64,000 bases of DNA from Kitasatospora viridis (GTDB lineage: Bacteria > Actinomycetota > Actinomycetes > Streptomycetales > Streptomycetaceae). Below are positions 50,444-59,316 of this stretch, one piece after another (position 1 is the stretch's first letter; each line of letters opens with the position of its first letter). The translations under genes and the position numbers were made by a program. The notes beneath the pieces were generated by a model. The model was not told the DNA's origin and did no database searches. It was given only the letters and a program-made list of their open reading frames with translations. The stretch lies in assembly GCF_007829815.1 (NCBI RefSeq), contig NZ_VIWT01000003.1:124001-188000 (forward strand), in the 5' to 3' direction.

Positions 50444-51355
50444 CTAGCGCCCGAGCCACTCCTTCGCCTCCTGGGCGTACTCGGGCGCCCACTGCGGCGA
50501 CCAGCGCAGGAAGTAGACGTGCATGCTCAGCGCGTGCAGCACCTGCCCGAGCTCGACCCGCCGCTCCCAGTCGTCCGGCAGCGGACACGCGGCGGCGTAG
50601 GACCTGAGGAAGACGTCGCGGCCGGCGAGCGGGCCGAAGACGTGCTCGTCGAGCTTGCCGAAGTCGCGGAACCTGTCGGCGTACCCCGCGTGTTCGAAGT
50701 CGAGGACGCAGCTGATCCGCCCGTCGCGCACCAGCACGTTCGGCAGCCACAGGTCGCCGTGGGTGAGGGCCGGGACGTTCGGCCCGTCCTCCAGTCGCGC
50801 CACCGCGGCGGCGATCGCGGACCGGAAGCGGCCGGGGTCGCCGATCAGCTCGGGGTCAGCCCGGGAGAGCAGCGCCGCCGCCTCGGCCTCGACCGACTCC
50901 CGCAGCGACGACGCCCGGCCGCCGCCCAGCACGTCCCCGAACCACGGCCCCTCGATGGCGTGCAGCCGCCCGACGACGTCACCGAGATCCTGGAGCAGCA
51001 CCAGCCGCCGGCCCTCGTCGAGGGACTCCCACACCTCGTCGGCCGCGTCGCCCTCCTGGTACTCCTGGATGACCACCGGGCCGTCCAGGGCCGCCTCGTA
51101 CGGCACCAGCCGGCGGTACCGCACCACCGGGATGCCGTGCTCGCCCGCCACCCGCGTGCTGGCGACGAGCCGCTTCAGGTGCTCGGGATCCCGGTTGCGC
51201 CGCGGCACCTTGACCAGCAACCGGCCCTCGTCGGTGGCGGCCACCCACTGCTCGCTGGTGTGGCCCCGGTCGAGCGGGCGGACCGACTCGACGCGGGCCT
51301 GCGGGCACTCCCGGTTCAGGATGTGCCGGATGGTGGCCGTGAGGTTCGTTGGCAT
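50444..51355 (-). CDS. APH-fold small-molecule kinase
   Basis: A 303-aa protein of the aminoglycoside-phosphotransferase/choline-kinase fold: LLVKVPRRN (ATP-binding Lys), VIQEYQEGD in the hinge, catalytic HGDLWLPN (H-G-D-x-x-x-x-N) and the metal-binding DFEHAG. Despite the family name, its position upstream of an alpha-mannosidase with related operator sites suggests phosphorylation of a sugar or similar metabolite. The ATG at 51355 is preceded by AGGTG at 8 bases. Confidence 0.85.
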   Translation of the reverse strand: MPTNLTATIRHILNRECPQARVESVRPLDRGHTSEQWVAATDEGRLLVKVPRRNRDPEHLKRLVASTRVAGEHGIPVVRYRRLVPYEAALDGPVVIQEYQEGDAADEVWESLDEGRRLVLLQDLGDVVGRLHAIEGPWFGDVLGGGRASSLRESVEAEAAALLSRADPELIGDPGRFRSAIAAAVARLEDGPNVPALTHGDLWLPNVLVRDGRISCVLDFEHAGYADRFRDFGKLDEHVFGPLAGRDVFLRSYAAACPLPDDWERRVELGQVLHALSMHVYFLRWSPQWAPEYAQEAKEWLGR

Positions 51356-51424
51356 GGGGATCACCTGGGGGTCGACGTGCCGGGCGCACCGGCCGCTGGC
51401 GTGCGGGAGATCTGCGGTCGCTGG

Positions 51425-51441
51425 TTGTTTCGGAGACATTG
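51425..51441. promoter_or_regulatory. Palindromic motif site 6 upstream of the APH-fold kinase
   Basis: TTGTTTCGGAGACATTG, a 14-of-16 match to the consensus, lies about 70 bp before the kinase start. It joins the kinase to the same candidate regulon as the mannosidase, importer and fucose operon. The remaining gap to 51529 contains a short C/G-rich stretch and no gene. Confidence 0.5.
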
Positions 51442-51529
51442 TTCCGCAGAGCGAGGGCCGACACACCACGCAGGCGGGCCCGCCTCCCTCAGGAGACGAG
51501 CCCGCTCGGTCATGCGGTGCGGTGGGACG

Positions 51530-52618
51530 TCAGTGCAGGATCGCGTGGGTGATCGCGCAGGAGTTGGTGTCGTTCGACCAGCTGGCCTGCTCGGCGAACT
51601 TGCCGGTGCCCATGCTCACCATGGCCGCGCCGCCGGCCTTGCCCGGGGCGATCCAGGCGCACTCGTCGGAGTTCTCGTCGCCGCTGGCAGCGGTCCAGCC
51701 GCCGGCCGGGAACTGGTCGGACATCATCTCGTGCCACTCGTGGCCGAGGGTCATCGTGTAACCGTCCAGCTTGCCGGACTTGTTGACGAAGTTGACGCCG
51801 CAGTTCTCGCCGGCGTCGATGTTGTACGGCTGGTTGCTGAAGGCCAGCTGGCCGTACGGGGAGTTGACCGCGCCGCCGTCGAGCTGGGCGTCACCGGTGT
51901 AGTCGTGCCAGGCGCAGTAGCCGGTGAGCGGGTCCGCGTAGCCGTCGGGGTCGGTGCCGTGGGGCGAGAGGACGATGTAGTAGGTGTGCCGGTTGGAGGC
52001 GGCGGTGGTGTTGCCGAAGTGCTTGGCGGCCTTGACGGCCTCCTGGCCGAGCTGGTGGCCGGTGGCGTCCGTGGGCTCGGCGCCGGAGTTGTCGTACCAG
52101 ATGCCGGACAGCACGCCGCCCTTCTGGTACGGCACGAACGCGGCGTTGGCCGGGCAGCTGGTGGCGCCCTTCTTCACGTTCGGGCCGTCGCACCACTGGG
52201 TGAGGTCGGCGGACCACTTCTCGCCGCCGGTGCCGATGCCCTTGAACATCTGCTGGGTGACCGGCGCGGCGCCCGCGGGGTCGCCGGAGAAGGTGGCGTT
52301 CCCGTTCTTGTCGGTGCCCTGCTTGCCCCACTGGTTGCCGTAGAAGACCAGGTAGACCTTGGACTTGCCGTCGTTCACGCCGACGCCGTCGACGCCGCCG
52401 CCGTAGGACAGGGTGTTCGGGCCGGTGGCGACCTTCGCGGCGGTGTGGGCCCGGGCCCCGTCGACCTGCGAGACGAACGGAATGGCGCCGTGGTGGGTGT
52501 GCGCACTGGCCGCGACGGCGTTCGGGGCGGCGGCCAGGAATGCTCCGGCGGCGAGGGACAGGGCGGCGACGCCGGTGAAGGCGGCGCGGGCCGAGCCGCG
52601 GAGCGTGGGGGTACCCAT
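51530..52618 (-). CDS. Secreted EXORDIUM-like protein 1
   Basis: A 362-aa protein with a signal peptide (hydrophobic core at 10-30, cleavage near AVA-A). The mature part has VYLVFYGNQWG, AAKHFGNTT, YYIVLSPHGTDPDGY, CAWHDYTGD and GHEWHEMMSDQFPAGGW followed by an acidic DENSDECAW. The His-Glu-x-x-Glu pattern followed by W and D/C residues resembles EXORDIUM/PHI-1-type secreted proteins, some of which look like metallopeptidase relatives. Activity not established. The ATG at 52618 follows GAGAGGAA. A paralogue is encoded at 60577-61500. Confidence 0.7.
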   Translation of the reverse strand: MGTPTLRGSARAAFTGVAALSLAAGAFLAAAPNAVAASAHTHHGAIPFVSQVDGARAHTAAKVATGPNTLSYGGGVDGVGVNDGKSKVYLVFYGNQWGKQGTDKNGNATFSGDPAGAAPVTQQMFKGIGTGGEKWSADLTQWCDGPNVKKGATSCPANAAFVPYQKGGVLSGIWYDNSGAEPTDATGHQLGQEAVKAAKHFGNTTAASNRHTYYIVLSPHGTDPDGYADPLTGYCAWHDYTGDAQLDGGAVNSPYGQLAFSNQPYNIDAGENCGVNFVNKSGKLDGYTMTLGHEWHEMMSDQFPAGGWTAASGDENSDECAWIAPGKAGGAAMVSMGTGKFAEQASWSNDTNSCAITHAILH

Positions 52619-53182
52619 GATCGGGAGTTCCTCTCGTCGATCGGCCGTACCGGTTGGGGACGGTGGCACGGCCGGGAAGTGACACGGGGTCAGTGGGCGC
52701 TTCCGGAAGCGGTGGTGCGGGAGTCACCGGGCGCACGGGGGCCCCGTCGGGCCTGGTGCGCGGTTCTCCGGGCAAGCCGTTGCTGCCGCAGACGGCGGGC
52801 GGCTGGATCCACCAAGTTCTCTGCACTGAGCGGCCGTTGAGCCTCTGTCAGCGGATCCCTCGGCTTGCTTGCGGTAAAGCAAAGCAGCCCTGTCGTGACA
52901 CTGTCAACATTAATCCCCCAGGTTTCTTAATTACTCGAACCGCCGTCCCCGCCGGGCGGCCGCGCAGTGACGGTGGATCAGCGGTGGGCCCGGTGACGCA
53001 GATCAGCGACCTGCCAGCCGGTAGCCGCACGACAGCGGCCGACTCCTCCCCCGGGCTGATCCCCTGACCGGGCTCCCAGCTTCGGCGGCGAATCTGAGTA
53101 CTTCCCCCGTGGGCGACCCCGGGGGTGATCACCGAACGTATGGGTGTCCGCCTCGTGCCCCGACCGCTTCCAGGAGTCCCCC
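52619..53182. promoter_or_regulatory. 564-bp intergenic region with a putative minus-strand promoter and a shared plus-strand element
   Basis: On the minus strand, a consensus -35 TTGACA (complement of 52902-52907) is followed after 18 bp by TTTGCT (52883-52878), a possible promoter for the secreted protein with a ~250-base leader. The DNA near 52905-52940 is unusually AT-rich for this window. On the + strand ATCTGAGTACTTCCCCC (53092-53108) matches an element upstream of ATPase copy C. No coding gene is supported here. Confidence 0.45.
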
Positions 53183-53638
53183 ATGGACGCCGCCGCACCG
53201 GCCATCCGGCCGACCACCGGCCCCGTCGACCCGGCCCTGCCGCCCGCCGCGTACCTGCGCTGCCCGATCGGCGCCACGCGCGCCCGGCGCGACCAACGCG
53301 AAGCACTGGAGCACTTCGCCGCACGCCTCGGCCTGCCCGCGCCGGACTTCTACGAGGACCTCACCGCGTCCGGCGCCGAGCCGCCGCACGACCGGCCCCG
53401 GTTCCAGGCCCTCACCCGTGCCGTGCAGGACGGCAGCCACCGCCTGCTGCTGGTACCCGGCCCCTCGGTGCTCGGCGACTGCGAGGACCGGGTCCGCGAC
53501 GCGCTGCGCCGGCTCACCTCGGCCGGCTGCGGCCGGATCCTGGCGCTCCCCGCCCCCGGACAACTGGTCCGGGTCGGCCGGGGACGCCGCAACGCGGGCC
53601 CGGCCTACTCCCCGGCCCGGGCCCGCCGACTGGGCTGA
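53183..53638 (+). CDS. Resolvase-fold protein lacking the catalytic serine, copy 1
   Basis: A 151-aa protein. The pattern AAYLRC...QREALEHFAARLGLP...FYEDLTASG...RPRFQALTRAVQDG...LLLVPG follows the N-terminal catalytic domain of serine recombinases. The nucleophile position (Y-x-R-x-Ser) is occupied by Pro, the DRLxR motif is missing, and there is no DNA-binding or recombinase zinc domain. It is therefore not a recombinase and probably has a regulatory or binding role. The ATG follows AGGAG by 6 bases. It has a paralogue at 59942-60379 and converges with the ROK repressor gene. Confidence 0.68.
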   Translation: MDAAAPAIRPTTGPVDPALPPAAYLRCPIGATRARRDQREALEHFAARLGLPAPDFYEDLTASGAEPPHDRPRFQALTRAVQDGSHRLLLVPGPSVLGDCEDRVRDALRRLTSAGCGRILALPAPGQLVRVGRGRRNAGPAYSPARARRLG

Positions 53639-53645
53639 CGGCGCA

Positions 53646-54842
53646 TCAGGGGAACAGCGCCTGGATCCCGATCACGGCGCCGCCGCGCGCCCACTCCTCC
53701 GGCGGGAGCGGGCGCAGGCTCAGCGGGCAGCGGGCGGCCGCCTTGAAGCAGAGCTCCGCGTAGGCCTCCCGGATCGGGCCGTCGAGCAGGTCGAGGGTGT
53801 CGGACGACTCCGCCGCGATGACCACGCGCTCGGGGCCGAACAGGGTCACCAGGGTGGCGATGCCCGTCCCGACGGCCCGGCCGGCCCGGACGAAGGCCTC
53901 CCGCGCGCCCGGGTCGCCGTCGCGGGCGAGCCGGACGGCGCCTTCGAGGTCCAGCTCGGGGTCGCCCGCGGCCTCGCGGACGGCAGCGAGGATCGCGTCG
54001 GTGGAGGCGATCGCCTCGACGCAGCCGTTCGAGCCGCAGCGGCACGCCGGGCCGTCCGGGTCGACCCGGACGTGGCCCAGCTCGCCGGCCGCCCCGTACG
54101 CGCCCGTCACCAGCTCGCCGTTGACGACGAGTCCGGAGGCGACCCGGGCTCCGAGGGTGACCAGCGCGAAGTACTCGGTGCCGATGCCCTCGCCGAACCA
54201 GTGCTCGGCGACGGTCAGCGCCTTGACGTCGTTCTCGACAGTGACGGTCAGGCCGGTCGCCGCCGCCACCGGCTCGGCCAGCGCGACGTCCTCCCAGCCG
54301 GGCAGCAGTTGGTGACTGACCTGCCCCGTGTCGCGGTTCGCCCAGCCGGCGACGACGATCCCCAGCTGCCGGGTCCGCTCCCTGAACTCCCCGGCACTGT
54401 CCAGCAGTTCGTCGACCAGCTCGGCCAGCTGCGCGACCACCGGGGCGGGATCGAGCCGGTCCAGCGGGCGCTCGGCGGTGGCCCTGACCCGGGCCCGCAG
54501 GTCGCAGACCGCGCCGTGCAGCGAGTCGGCGCCGATCCACACGCCGACGAAGAACTCCCGGTCCGGGGTCACCGCCAGCGGGTTCACCGGTCGGCCCGCG
54601 CCCGGGGCGGTGCGCTCCGGCGGCAGCTCGTGCAGGTAGCCGCCGTCGATCAGCGGCCGGGCCGCCTTGGTCACCGCCGTCGACGACAGACCCGTGCGCC
54701 GGGCCAGCTCCACCCTGCTGAGCGGGCTCTCGGCCAGCAGGATGGCGAGGATGGTGGTTTCCGCGGGCGCCGTGACCAGCGGGTTCGCGTGGTTCGGGAA
54801 CACCTCGGCAAGGTACTTGCCGCCTGTGGCTTTGTCCACCAC
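53646..54842 (-). CDS. ROK-family transcriptional repressor
   Basis: A 398-aa protein from GTG 54842. An N-terminal winged helix-turn-helix (about residues 24-70; LAILLAESPLSRVELARRTGLSSTAVTKA, positions approximate) is followed by a ROK sugar-binding domain with VENDVKAL and the zinc motif C-x-C-G-x-x-G-C-V-E (CRCGSNGCVEA). ROK repressors sense sugars and control uptake and catabolism. It is one candidate to recognise the palindromic motif found upstream of the sugar operons. The start is uncertain because the frame remains open, Arg/Pro-rich, to 55028 and no good ribosome site exists. Divergent from the propeller gene. Confidence 0.88.
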   Translation of the reverse strand: MVDKATGGKYLAEVFPNHANPLVTAPAETTILAILLAESPLSRVELARRTGLSSTAVTKAARPLIDGGYLHELPPERTAPGAGRPVNPLAVTPDREFFVGVWIGADSLHGAVCDLRARVRATAERPLDRLDPAPVVAQLAELVDELLDSAGEFRERTRQLGIVVAGWANRDTGQVSHQLLPGWEDVALAEPVAAATGLTVTVENDVKALTVAEHWFGEGIGTEYFALVTLGARVASGLVVNGELVTGAYGAAGELGHVRVDPDGPACRCGSNGCVEAIASTDAILAAVREAAGDPELDLEGAVRLARDGDPGAREAFVRAGRAVGTGIATLVTLFGPERVVIAAESSDTLDLLDGPIREAYAELCFKAAARCPLSLRPLPPEEWARGGAVIGIQALFP

Positions 54843-54870
54843 GGGTGCCGCCGGCCGGGGCCGGCCCTGC

Positions 54871-54892
54871 CGACTCCGGCTTCTCGGAGTCG
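54871..54892. promoter_or_regulatory. Inverted repeat between the ROK repressor and propeller genes
   Basis: CGACTCCG (54871-54878) and CGGAGTCG (54885-54892) form a perfect 8-bp inverted repeat with a 6-base spacer, 29 bp upstream of the repressor start. This is a plausible autoregulatory operator. It does not resemble the GATGTTTC-type motif. Confidence 0.4.
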
Positions 54893-54950
54893 TAGGTCGG
54901 GGTCCACCCGGGCGGACTCGATCGGATGACAATGCCTCACTGCGTCCGCC

Positions 54951-56327
54951 ATGATCATCCGGCGCACTGCCGAGCTCGCGGGGGGAAGTCCTGTGGTCGC
55001 CGATACCGTACCGATGTCCGTCCGCCATGACGCCGCGTCAGGACTGTGGACCCTGACGGCGCCTCGCAGGACGCTGGGTGCGCCGGTCGTCTTCGCCGAC
55101 CGGGTCTACCTCCCGGTCGACGGCCGGGTCACCGCGCTCGACCGCGCCACGGGCCGGGTGCTCTGGCAGACCCCGCACCGGGTCGAGTTCCAGAGCGACC
55201 ACGAGAGCGCCGTCTTCGCGGCCGGTGAGCACCTCGTGGTGCCCAACTCCCATGCCTACGGGACCGATGACGACATGATCTCGTTCGCCGTGCTGAGCAC
55301 CGCGACCGGTGACCTGAGCTGGTCCCGGGAGCCCGAGCGGATCTCGGGCTTCTCGGCGCACGGCCGCACCCTGGTGTTCTGGCGCCTCGACCGGGAGGAG
55401 CGGGGGGCGATCACCGCGGTGGACCTCGCCACCGGCAGCCTGCGGTGGCGGCACGATCTCGACGCGCTCCGCGCGGTGCTGCCCACCGACGACCGGGTCA
55501 TCGCCAGCACGGCCGGCGAGGGGAAGCGGGAGGTGCGGGCCTTCGGCCTGCCCGGCGGCGAGCAGCTGTGGCGGACCGAGGAGCACGGCTGGCCGGCATC
55601 GCTGCGGCTCTCGAGCCAGGACCCCTCGGCCGAGCCGGTGGTCGTGGCCTGGACCTGGCTCGGCAAGCAACTGCGGTGGTTCTCCCCCGTCACCGGCAGG
55701 AAGCTCGGCTCACTCGTGGTGCGCCCCAGGACCAGCTTCTACGGCAGCGACGACCCGCTGATGCGCGCCGACGGCAAGAGCCTGTGGCTCACGACCAACG
55801 ACAAGCGCCGGATCGACCGCCTGCGCCCGTTCGCCGCCTGGCGGCGCACCCGAACCTTCACCCCACTGTCTCGCCGGCTGGCTTACAGCACTCCCGACCT
55901 CGCCGAGGCGGCCGGCTGGCTCTACGCGCTGGCCCGCCCGGACGACGAGCCCGAGGACACTCCCTGGGAGGAGCGGAACGGCACCCTGGTGGTGGCGGCC
56001 AGGGTGAACCGCCCGGGCCGTAACCGCCGGCTCACCCCCGTGCACTGGCCCGCGGCGATCCCGGACGGCGAACGGCACGTCATGTGGAAGGACCTGATAG
56101 CGGGGCGCAACCACCTCTACGTCCACGGGTGGCACCGCGACGGGACGCGCCGAACCATCGCGGTCCGCGGCGACCAGGTGCTCTGGCAGCGCGAGGGCAG
56201 ATCGTCCTTGGCGGTACCGGTCGACGACCAGGTCCTGCTCGTCGAACGAGGCACCGAGCACGACCACCTGTACGTGATCGACGGCGAGACGGGCGGACTC
56301 GCTGCCGGCTCGTGCGGACGTCAGTGA
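54951..56327 (+). CDS. PQQ-type beta-propeller protein
   Basis: A 458-aa protein with repeated PQQ/YVTN-like blades: DRVYLPVDGRVTALDRATGRVLW (about 50-72), ITAVDLATGSLRWRHDL, VRAFGLPGGEQLWRTEE, LYVIDGETGGL. There is no signal peptide and no dehydrogenase active-site motif, so it is probably a structural or ligand-binding propeller. The start is uncertain: ATG 54951, ten or so bases after a GACAAT -10-like element, or ATG 55014. It converges with ATPase copy B (7-base overlap). Confidence 0.75.
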   Translation: MIIRRTAELAGGSPVVADTVPMSVRHDAASGLWTLTAPRRTLGAPVVFADRVYLPVDGRVTALDRATGRVLWQTPHRVEFQSDHESAVFAAGEHLVVPNSHAYGTDDDMISFAVLSTATGDLSWSREPERISGFSAHGRTLVFWRLDREERGAITAVDLATGSLRWRHDLDALRAVLPTDDRVIASTAGEGKREVRAFGLPGGEQLWRTEEHGWPASLRLSSQDPSAEPVVVAWTWLGKQLRWFSPVTGRKLGSLVVRPRTSFYGSDDPLMRADGKSLWLTTNDKRRIDRLRPFAAWRRTRTFTPLSRRLAYSTPDLAEAAGWLYALARPDDEPEDTPWEERNGTLVVAARVNRPGRNRRLTPVHWPAAIPDGERHVMWKDLIAGRNHLYVHGWHRDGTRRTIAVRGDQVLWQREGRSSLAVPVDDQVLLVERGTEHDHLYVIDGETGGLAAGSCGRQ

Positions 56328-56779
56328 CCGATCATCGGGCCGAGCGCCAGGCAGGCCACCACCCGGGTCCCGGCGGCCGAGGCGAACACCCGTAGCCAGC
56401 TGGAGCAGCACCGGACGATGCCCAGCCCCCGCCCACCGGTCACGTCGTCCTCGGCGATCTGCCGGGCCGACCACCGGCCGCACCAGCTCCCGGAGTCCAG
56501 GACCTCGACGGTCAGGGCCTCGCCGTCGGACTCGATGACCAGCGCGACGTCGGAGCTGCGGCTGTGCAGCACCACGTTGGTGACCAGCTCCGTGACGACC
56601 AGCGCCAAACGGTCGGCGGCCTCGGCGGGAACGTTCCAGCGGCGGGCCGTGTCGACGGCGAAGTGCCGCAGTCCCGGCACCGCGGCCTCGGTCGCGGGGG
56701 CGTCGAGGCGGGCGGCCGCCTTCGGGCGGAGCGGCAGCACCGGGTCGGCGGTCTCGGGGCGGACGGAGGCGAGGGCCAT
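56321..56779 (-). CDS. RsbW/SpoIIAB-like ATP-binding protein, copy B
   Basis: A 152-aa GHKL ATPase: N box LALVVTELVTNVVLHSR, G1-like VLDSGSW, G2 GRGLGIV. It is similar to copy A throughout. The ATG at 56779 follows GGAG by 6 bases. The frame continues upstream through CTTYGMHQ, matching CTTWGTHQ before copy A, so the true N terminus may be longer. A likely anti-sigma or partner-switching kinase; its partner is not adjacent. It is divergent from the NB-ARC/LuxR regulator. Confidence 0.87.
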   Translation of the reverse strand: MALASVRPETADPVLPLRPKAAARLDAPATEAAVPGLRHFAVDTARRWNVPAEAADRLALVVTELVTNVVLHSRSSDVALVIESDGEALTVEVLDSGSWCGRWSARQIAEDDVTGGRGLGIVRCCSSWLRVFASAAGTRVVACLALGPMIGH

Positions 56780-56890
56780 GGCTGACTCCTGGTGCATCCC
56801 GTAGGTGGTGCAAGCGCACGGGGCTGATGACGACGATCGTCCTGCCCGGCCCTGCGGACAATCAGGGGTCGCCGAAGTAGGTATACGCAT
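56780..56890 (-). promoter_or_regulatory. Conserved promoter/leader element of ATPase copy B
   Basis: TAGGTATACGCAT (+ strand 56878-56890) and the 21 bases before it match the region upstream of ATPase copy A (27 of 34 overall). The TGCACCACCT leader segment is also shared. This is the second of two full copies in the window, 41 kb apart. Confidence 0.5.
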
Positions 56891-56967
56891 GCTCACGGTC
56901 CTCGCCCGGAGGGGACCGGGGCGGCCATAATGATCTAGGGACCACGAGCGACAGGAAGCGATCCGGC

Positions 56968-59316
56968 ATGGGCGAGCCGTCGACCTCCAGCCACGCGTCC
57001 GGCACCGGCCGCCTGCCCGCCGAGGTGGCGGGCTTCGTCGGCCGGCGGGGCGCGCTGGGCGAGATCGGGCGGCTGCTCGGCACCGCCCGGCTGGTGACGC
57101 TGACCGGGCCGGGCGGGGTCGGCAAGACCAGGCTCGCACTGCGGGCGGCCGCGGCGGCGCAGCAGTCCTTCCTGGACGGCGCGCGGCTGGTCGAACTGGC
57201 CCAGCTGCGCGACCCGCTGCTGCTGGCGCAGGGCGTGGTGGACGCGCTGGACGTGCAGGACCGCTCCGAGCGCTCGCCCACCGCGGTGCTGGCCGGCTAC
57301 CTGGCGGACCGTCAACTCCTGTTGGTGCTGGACAACTGCGAGCACCTGGCCGAGCCCAGTGCCCGGCTGGTGGAGGAGCTGCTGCGGGCGGCGCCCGGGC
57401 TCAAGGTGCTGGCCACCAGCCGGCAGGCGCTGGGCCTGCTCGGCGAGCACGTCTACGCCGTCCCGCCGATGCGGGTGCCGAGCTCCGAGCGGATCACCGG
57501 CGCGAAGGCGCTGGCCCGGTTCGAGGCGGTGAAGCTGTTCGAGCAGCGGGCGGCCGCCGTGCTGCCGGGCTTCGCCGTCGACGACGAGAACGCCACCGCC
57601 GTGGCCCACCTGGTGACGGCGCTGGACGGGCTGCCGCTGGCGATCGAGCTGGCCGCCTCCTGGCTGCGGGTGCTCGGCGTGCAGGAGGTGCTGGACCGCC
57701 TCACCGACCGGTTCGCCCTGCTGGACGGGCGGCCGCAGCAGGCCCGACGGACCCTGCGCGACCTGATGGACTGGAGCTACGGGCTCTGCTCCCCGGCGGA
57801 GCGGCTGCTCTGGGCCCGGGTGTCGGTCTTCTCCGGCGGCTTCGACCTGGCGGCGGCCGAGGCGGTCTGCTCCGGCGACGGGATCGAGCGCTCGGAGCTG
57901 CTGGTGCTGGTGGCGGGCCTGGTGGACAAGTCGGTGCTGATCCGGCAGCAGGCCCCGGGCGGCGCCCGCTACCGGCTGCTGGAGACGGTCCGCGAGTACG
58001 GCGCCCGGCAGTTGGGCGACGGCAGGCCCGCCGAGCAGCGCCGGCACCGCAACCACTTCCGGCGGTTGGCCGAGCAGGCCGAGGCGCAGTGGTTCGGCCC
58101 GCGGCAGCCGCACTGGTTCGCCGTGCTGCGCGCCGACCACGCGAACCTGCGCGCGGCGCTGGAGTTCTGCGTGACCGAGCCGGGCGAGGCGGAGGCGGGC
58201 CTGGCGATGGTGGTGCTGCCGCGCGAGTACTGGATCGCCTCGGGCGCGCTCGGCGAGGGGCGGCAGTGGCTGGCCCGGCTGCTGGCGGTCGCCGGGGACG
58301 GCGGTGCGGCGCGCACCCGGGCGATGGGCCTGGACGCCTGGTTCGCGGTGCTCCAGGGGAACCTCACCGAGGCGGAGCCGCTGCTCGTCGCGCACGCCGA
58401 ACGGGCCGGCCGGCTCGGGGACGAGGCCGAGGCGGCCTGGGCGCTGCAGTACCGGGGCGCGGCGATGGGCTTCGCCGACGAGGGCTTCGAGTCGATCGCG
58501 GTGTTCGCGGAGGCGGCCGCCCGGCACCGGGCGGCCGGCGACCTCTCGGGCCTGACCAGCGCGCTGTTCAAGCAGTCCTTCGGCGAGTCGATGGTCGGGG
58601 AAGCGGGCCGGGCGCTGGCGCTGAGCCGGGAGGCGGTGGCGGTCGCCGCGGCGGCGGGCGAGTCGCTGCTGCACTCCTACGCGGTCTTCGCCGAGGGGCT
58701 GGCCACCTGGATGACCGGCGACCAGCCGGCCGCCGGCGAGCTGCTGCGCAAGGCGATCCGGCTCAAGGAGCCGTTCCACGACCGGTGGGGCCTGGCCCTG
58801 TGCGTCGAGCTGACCTTCTGGAGTGCGGCCGAGGCGAAGGACTGGGACCGGGCGGCGTACCTGCTGGGCTGCCTGCACGCGCTCTGGCAGGCGCAGGGGG
58901 CCTCGCTGGAGGAGTCCGTGCCGTTCATGGTCCAGGTGCACGAGCACTACGCGGAGCAGGTGCGCGGCGCGCTGGCACCCCGCGCTTTCCGGACGGCGGC
59001 GGACCGCGGCAGTCGGCTCAGCACGGAGCAGATCGTCGAGGACATCCTGCGGGAGCGGGACCGGGACCGGGAGCAGCCGGCCGCCGACGACCGGGGCGTG
59101 CGGCTGACCAAGCGGGAGATGCAGGTCGCGGAGCTGGTGGCGCAGGGCATGAGCAACAAGGAGATCTCGGCGGCGCTGGTGATCTCGCTGCGCACGGCCG
59201 AGAACCACATCGAGCACGTGCTCGCCAAGCTCGGCTTCTCCTCGCGGACGCAGATCGCCGTCTGGGTCGCCCGCCACGCACCCGCCGGGCCCACCCGAAG
59301 TGCCCGATCTGAGTAG
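56968..59316 (+). CDS. NB-ARC-like ATPase / TPR / LuxR regulator
   Basis: A 782-aa regulator. Walker A is GPGGVGKT at residues 47-54, Walker B is LLLVLDNCEHL, and GLPLAIELAASWL is the NB-ARC-type GxP motif. A TPR-like middle spans about 390-680. A C-terminal LuxR helix-turn-helix follows (LTKREMQVAELVAQGMSNKEISAAL...TAENHIEHVL). It differs from the two LAL proteins in its ATPase type. The ATG lies 9 bases after AGGAAG; CATAAT near 56926 may be its -10. Its last codons overlap the ATCTGAGTAGTTCTCCC element of the downstream ATPase gene. Target unknown. Confidence 0.92.
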   Translation: MGEPSTSSHASGTGRLPAEVAGFVGRRGALGEIGRLLGTARLVTLTGPGGVGKTRLALRAAAAAQQSFLDGARLVELAQLRDPLLLAQGVVDALDVQDRSERSPTAVLAGYLADRQLLLVLDNCEHLAEPSARLVEELLRAAPGLKVLATSRQALGLLGEHVYAVPPMRVPSSERITGAKALARFEAVKLFEQRAAAVLPGFAVDDENATAVAHLVTALDGLPLAIELAASWLRVLGVQEVLDRLTDRFALLDGRPQQARRTLRDLMDWSYGLCSPAERLLWARVSVFSGGFDLAAAEAVCSGDGIERSELLVLVAGLVDKSVLIRQQAPGGARYRLLETVREYGARQLGDGRPAEQRRHRNHFRRLAEQAEAQWFGPRQPHWFAVLRADHANLRAALEFCVTEPGEAEAGLAMVVLPREYWIASGALGEGRQWLARLLAVAGDGGAARTRAMGLDAWFAVLQGNLTEAEPLLVAHAERAGRLGDEAEAAWALQYRGAAMGFADEGFESIAVFAEAAARHRAAGDLSGLTSALFKQSFGESMVGEAGRALALSREAVAVAAAAGESLLHSYAVFAEGLATWMTGDQPAAGELLRKAIRLKEPFHDRWGLALCVELTFWSAAEAKDWDRAAYLLGCLHALWQAQGASLEESVPFMVQVHEHYAEQVRGALAPRAFRTAADRGSRLSTEQIVEDILRERDRDREQPAADDRGVRLTKREMQVAELVAQGMSNKEISAALVISLRTAENHIEHVLAKLGFSSRTQIAVWVARHAPAGPTRSARSE

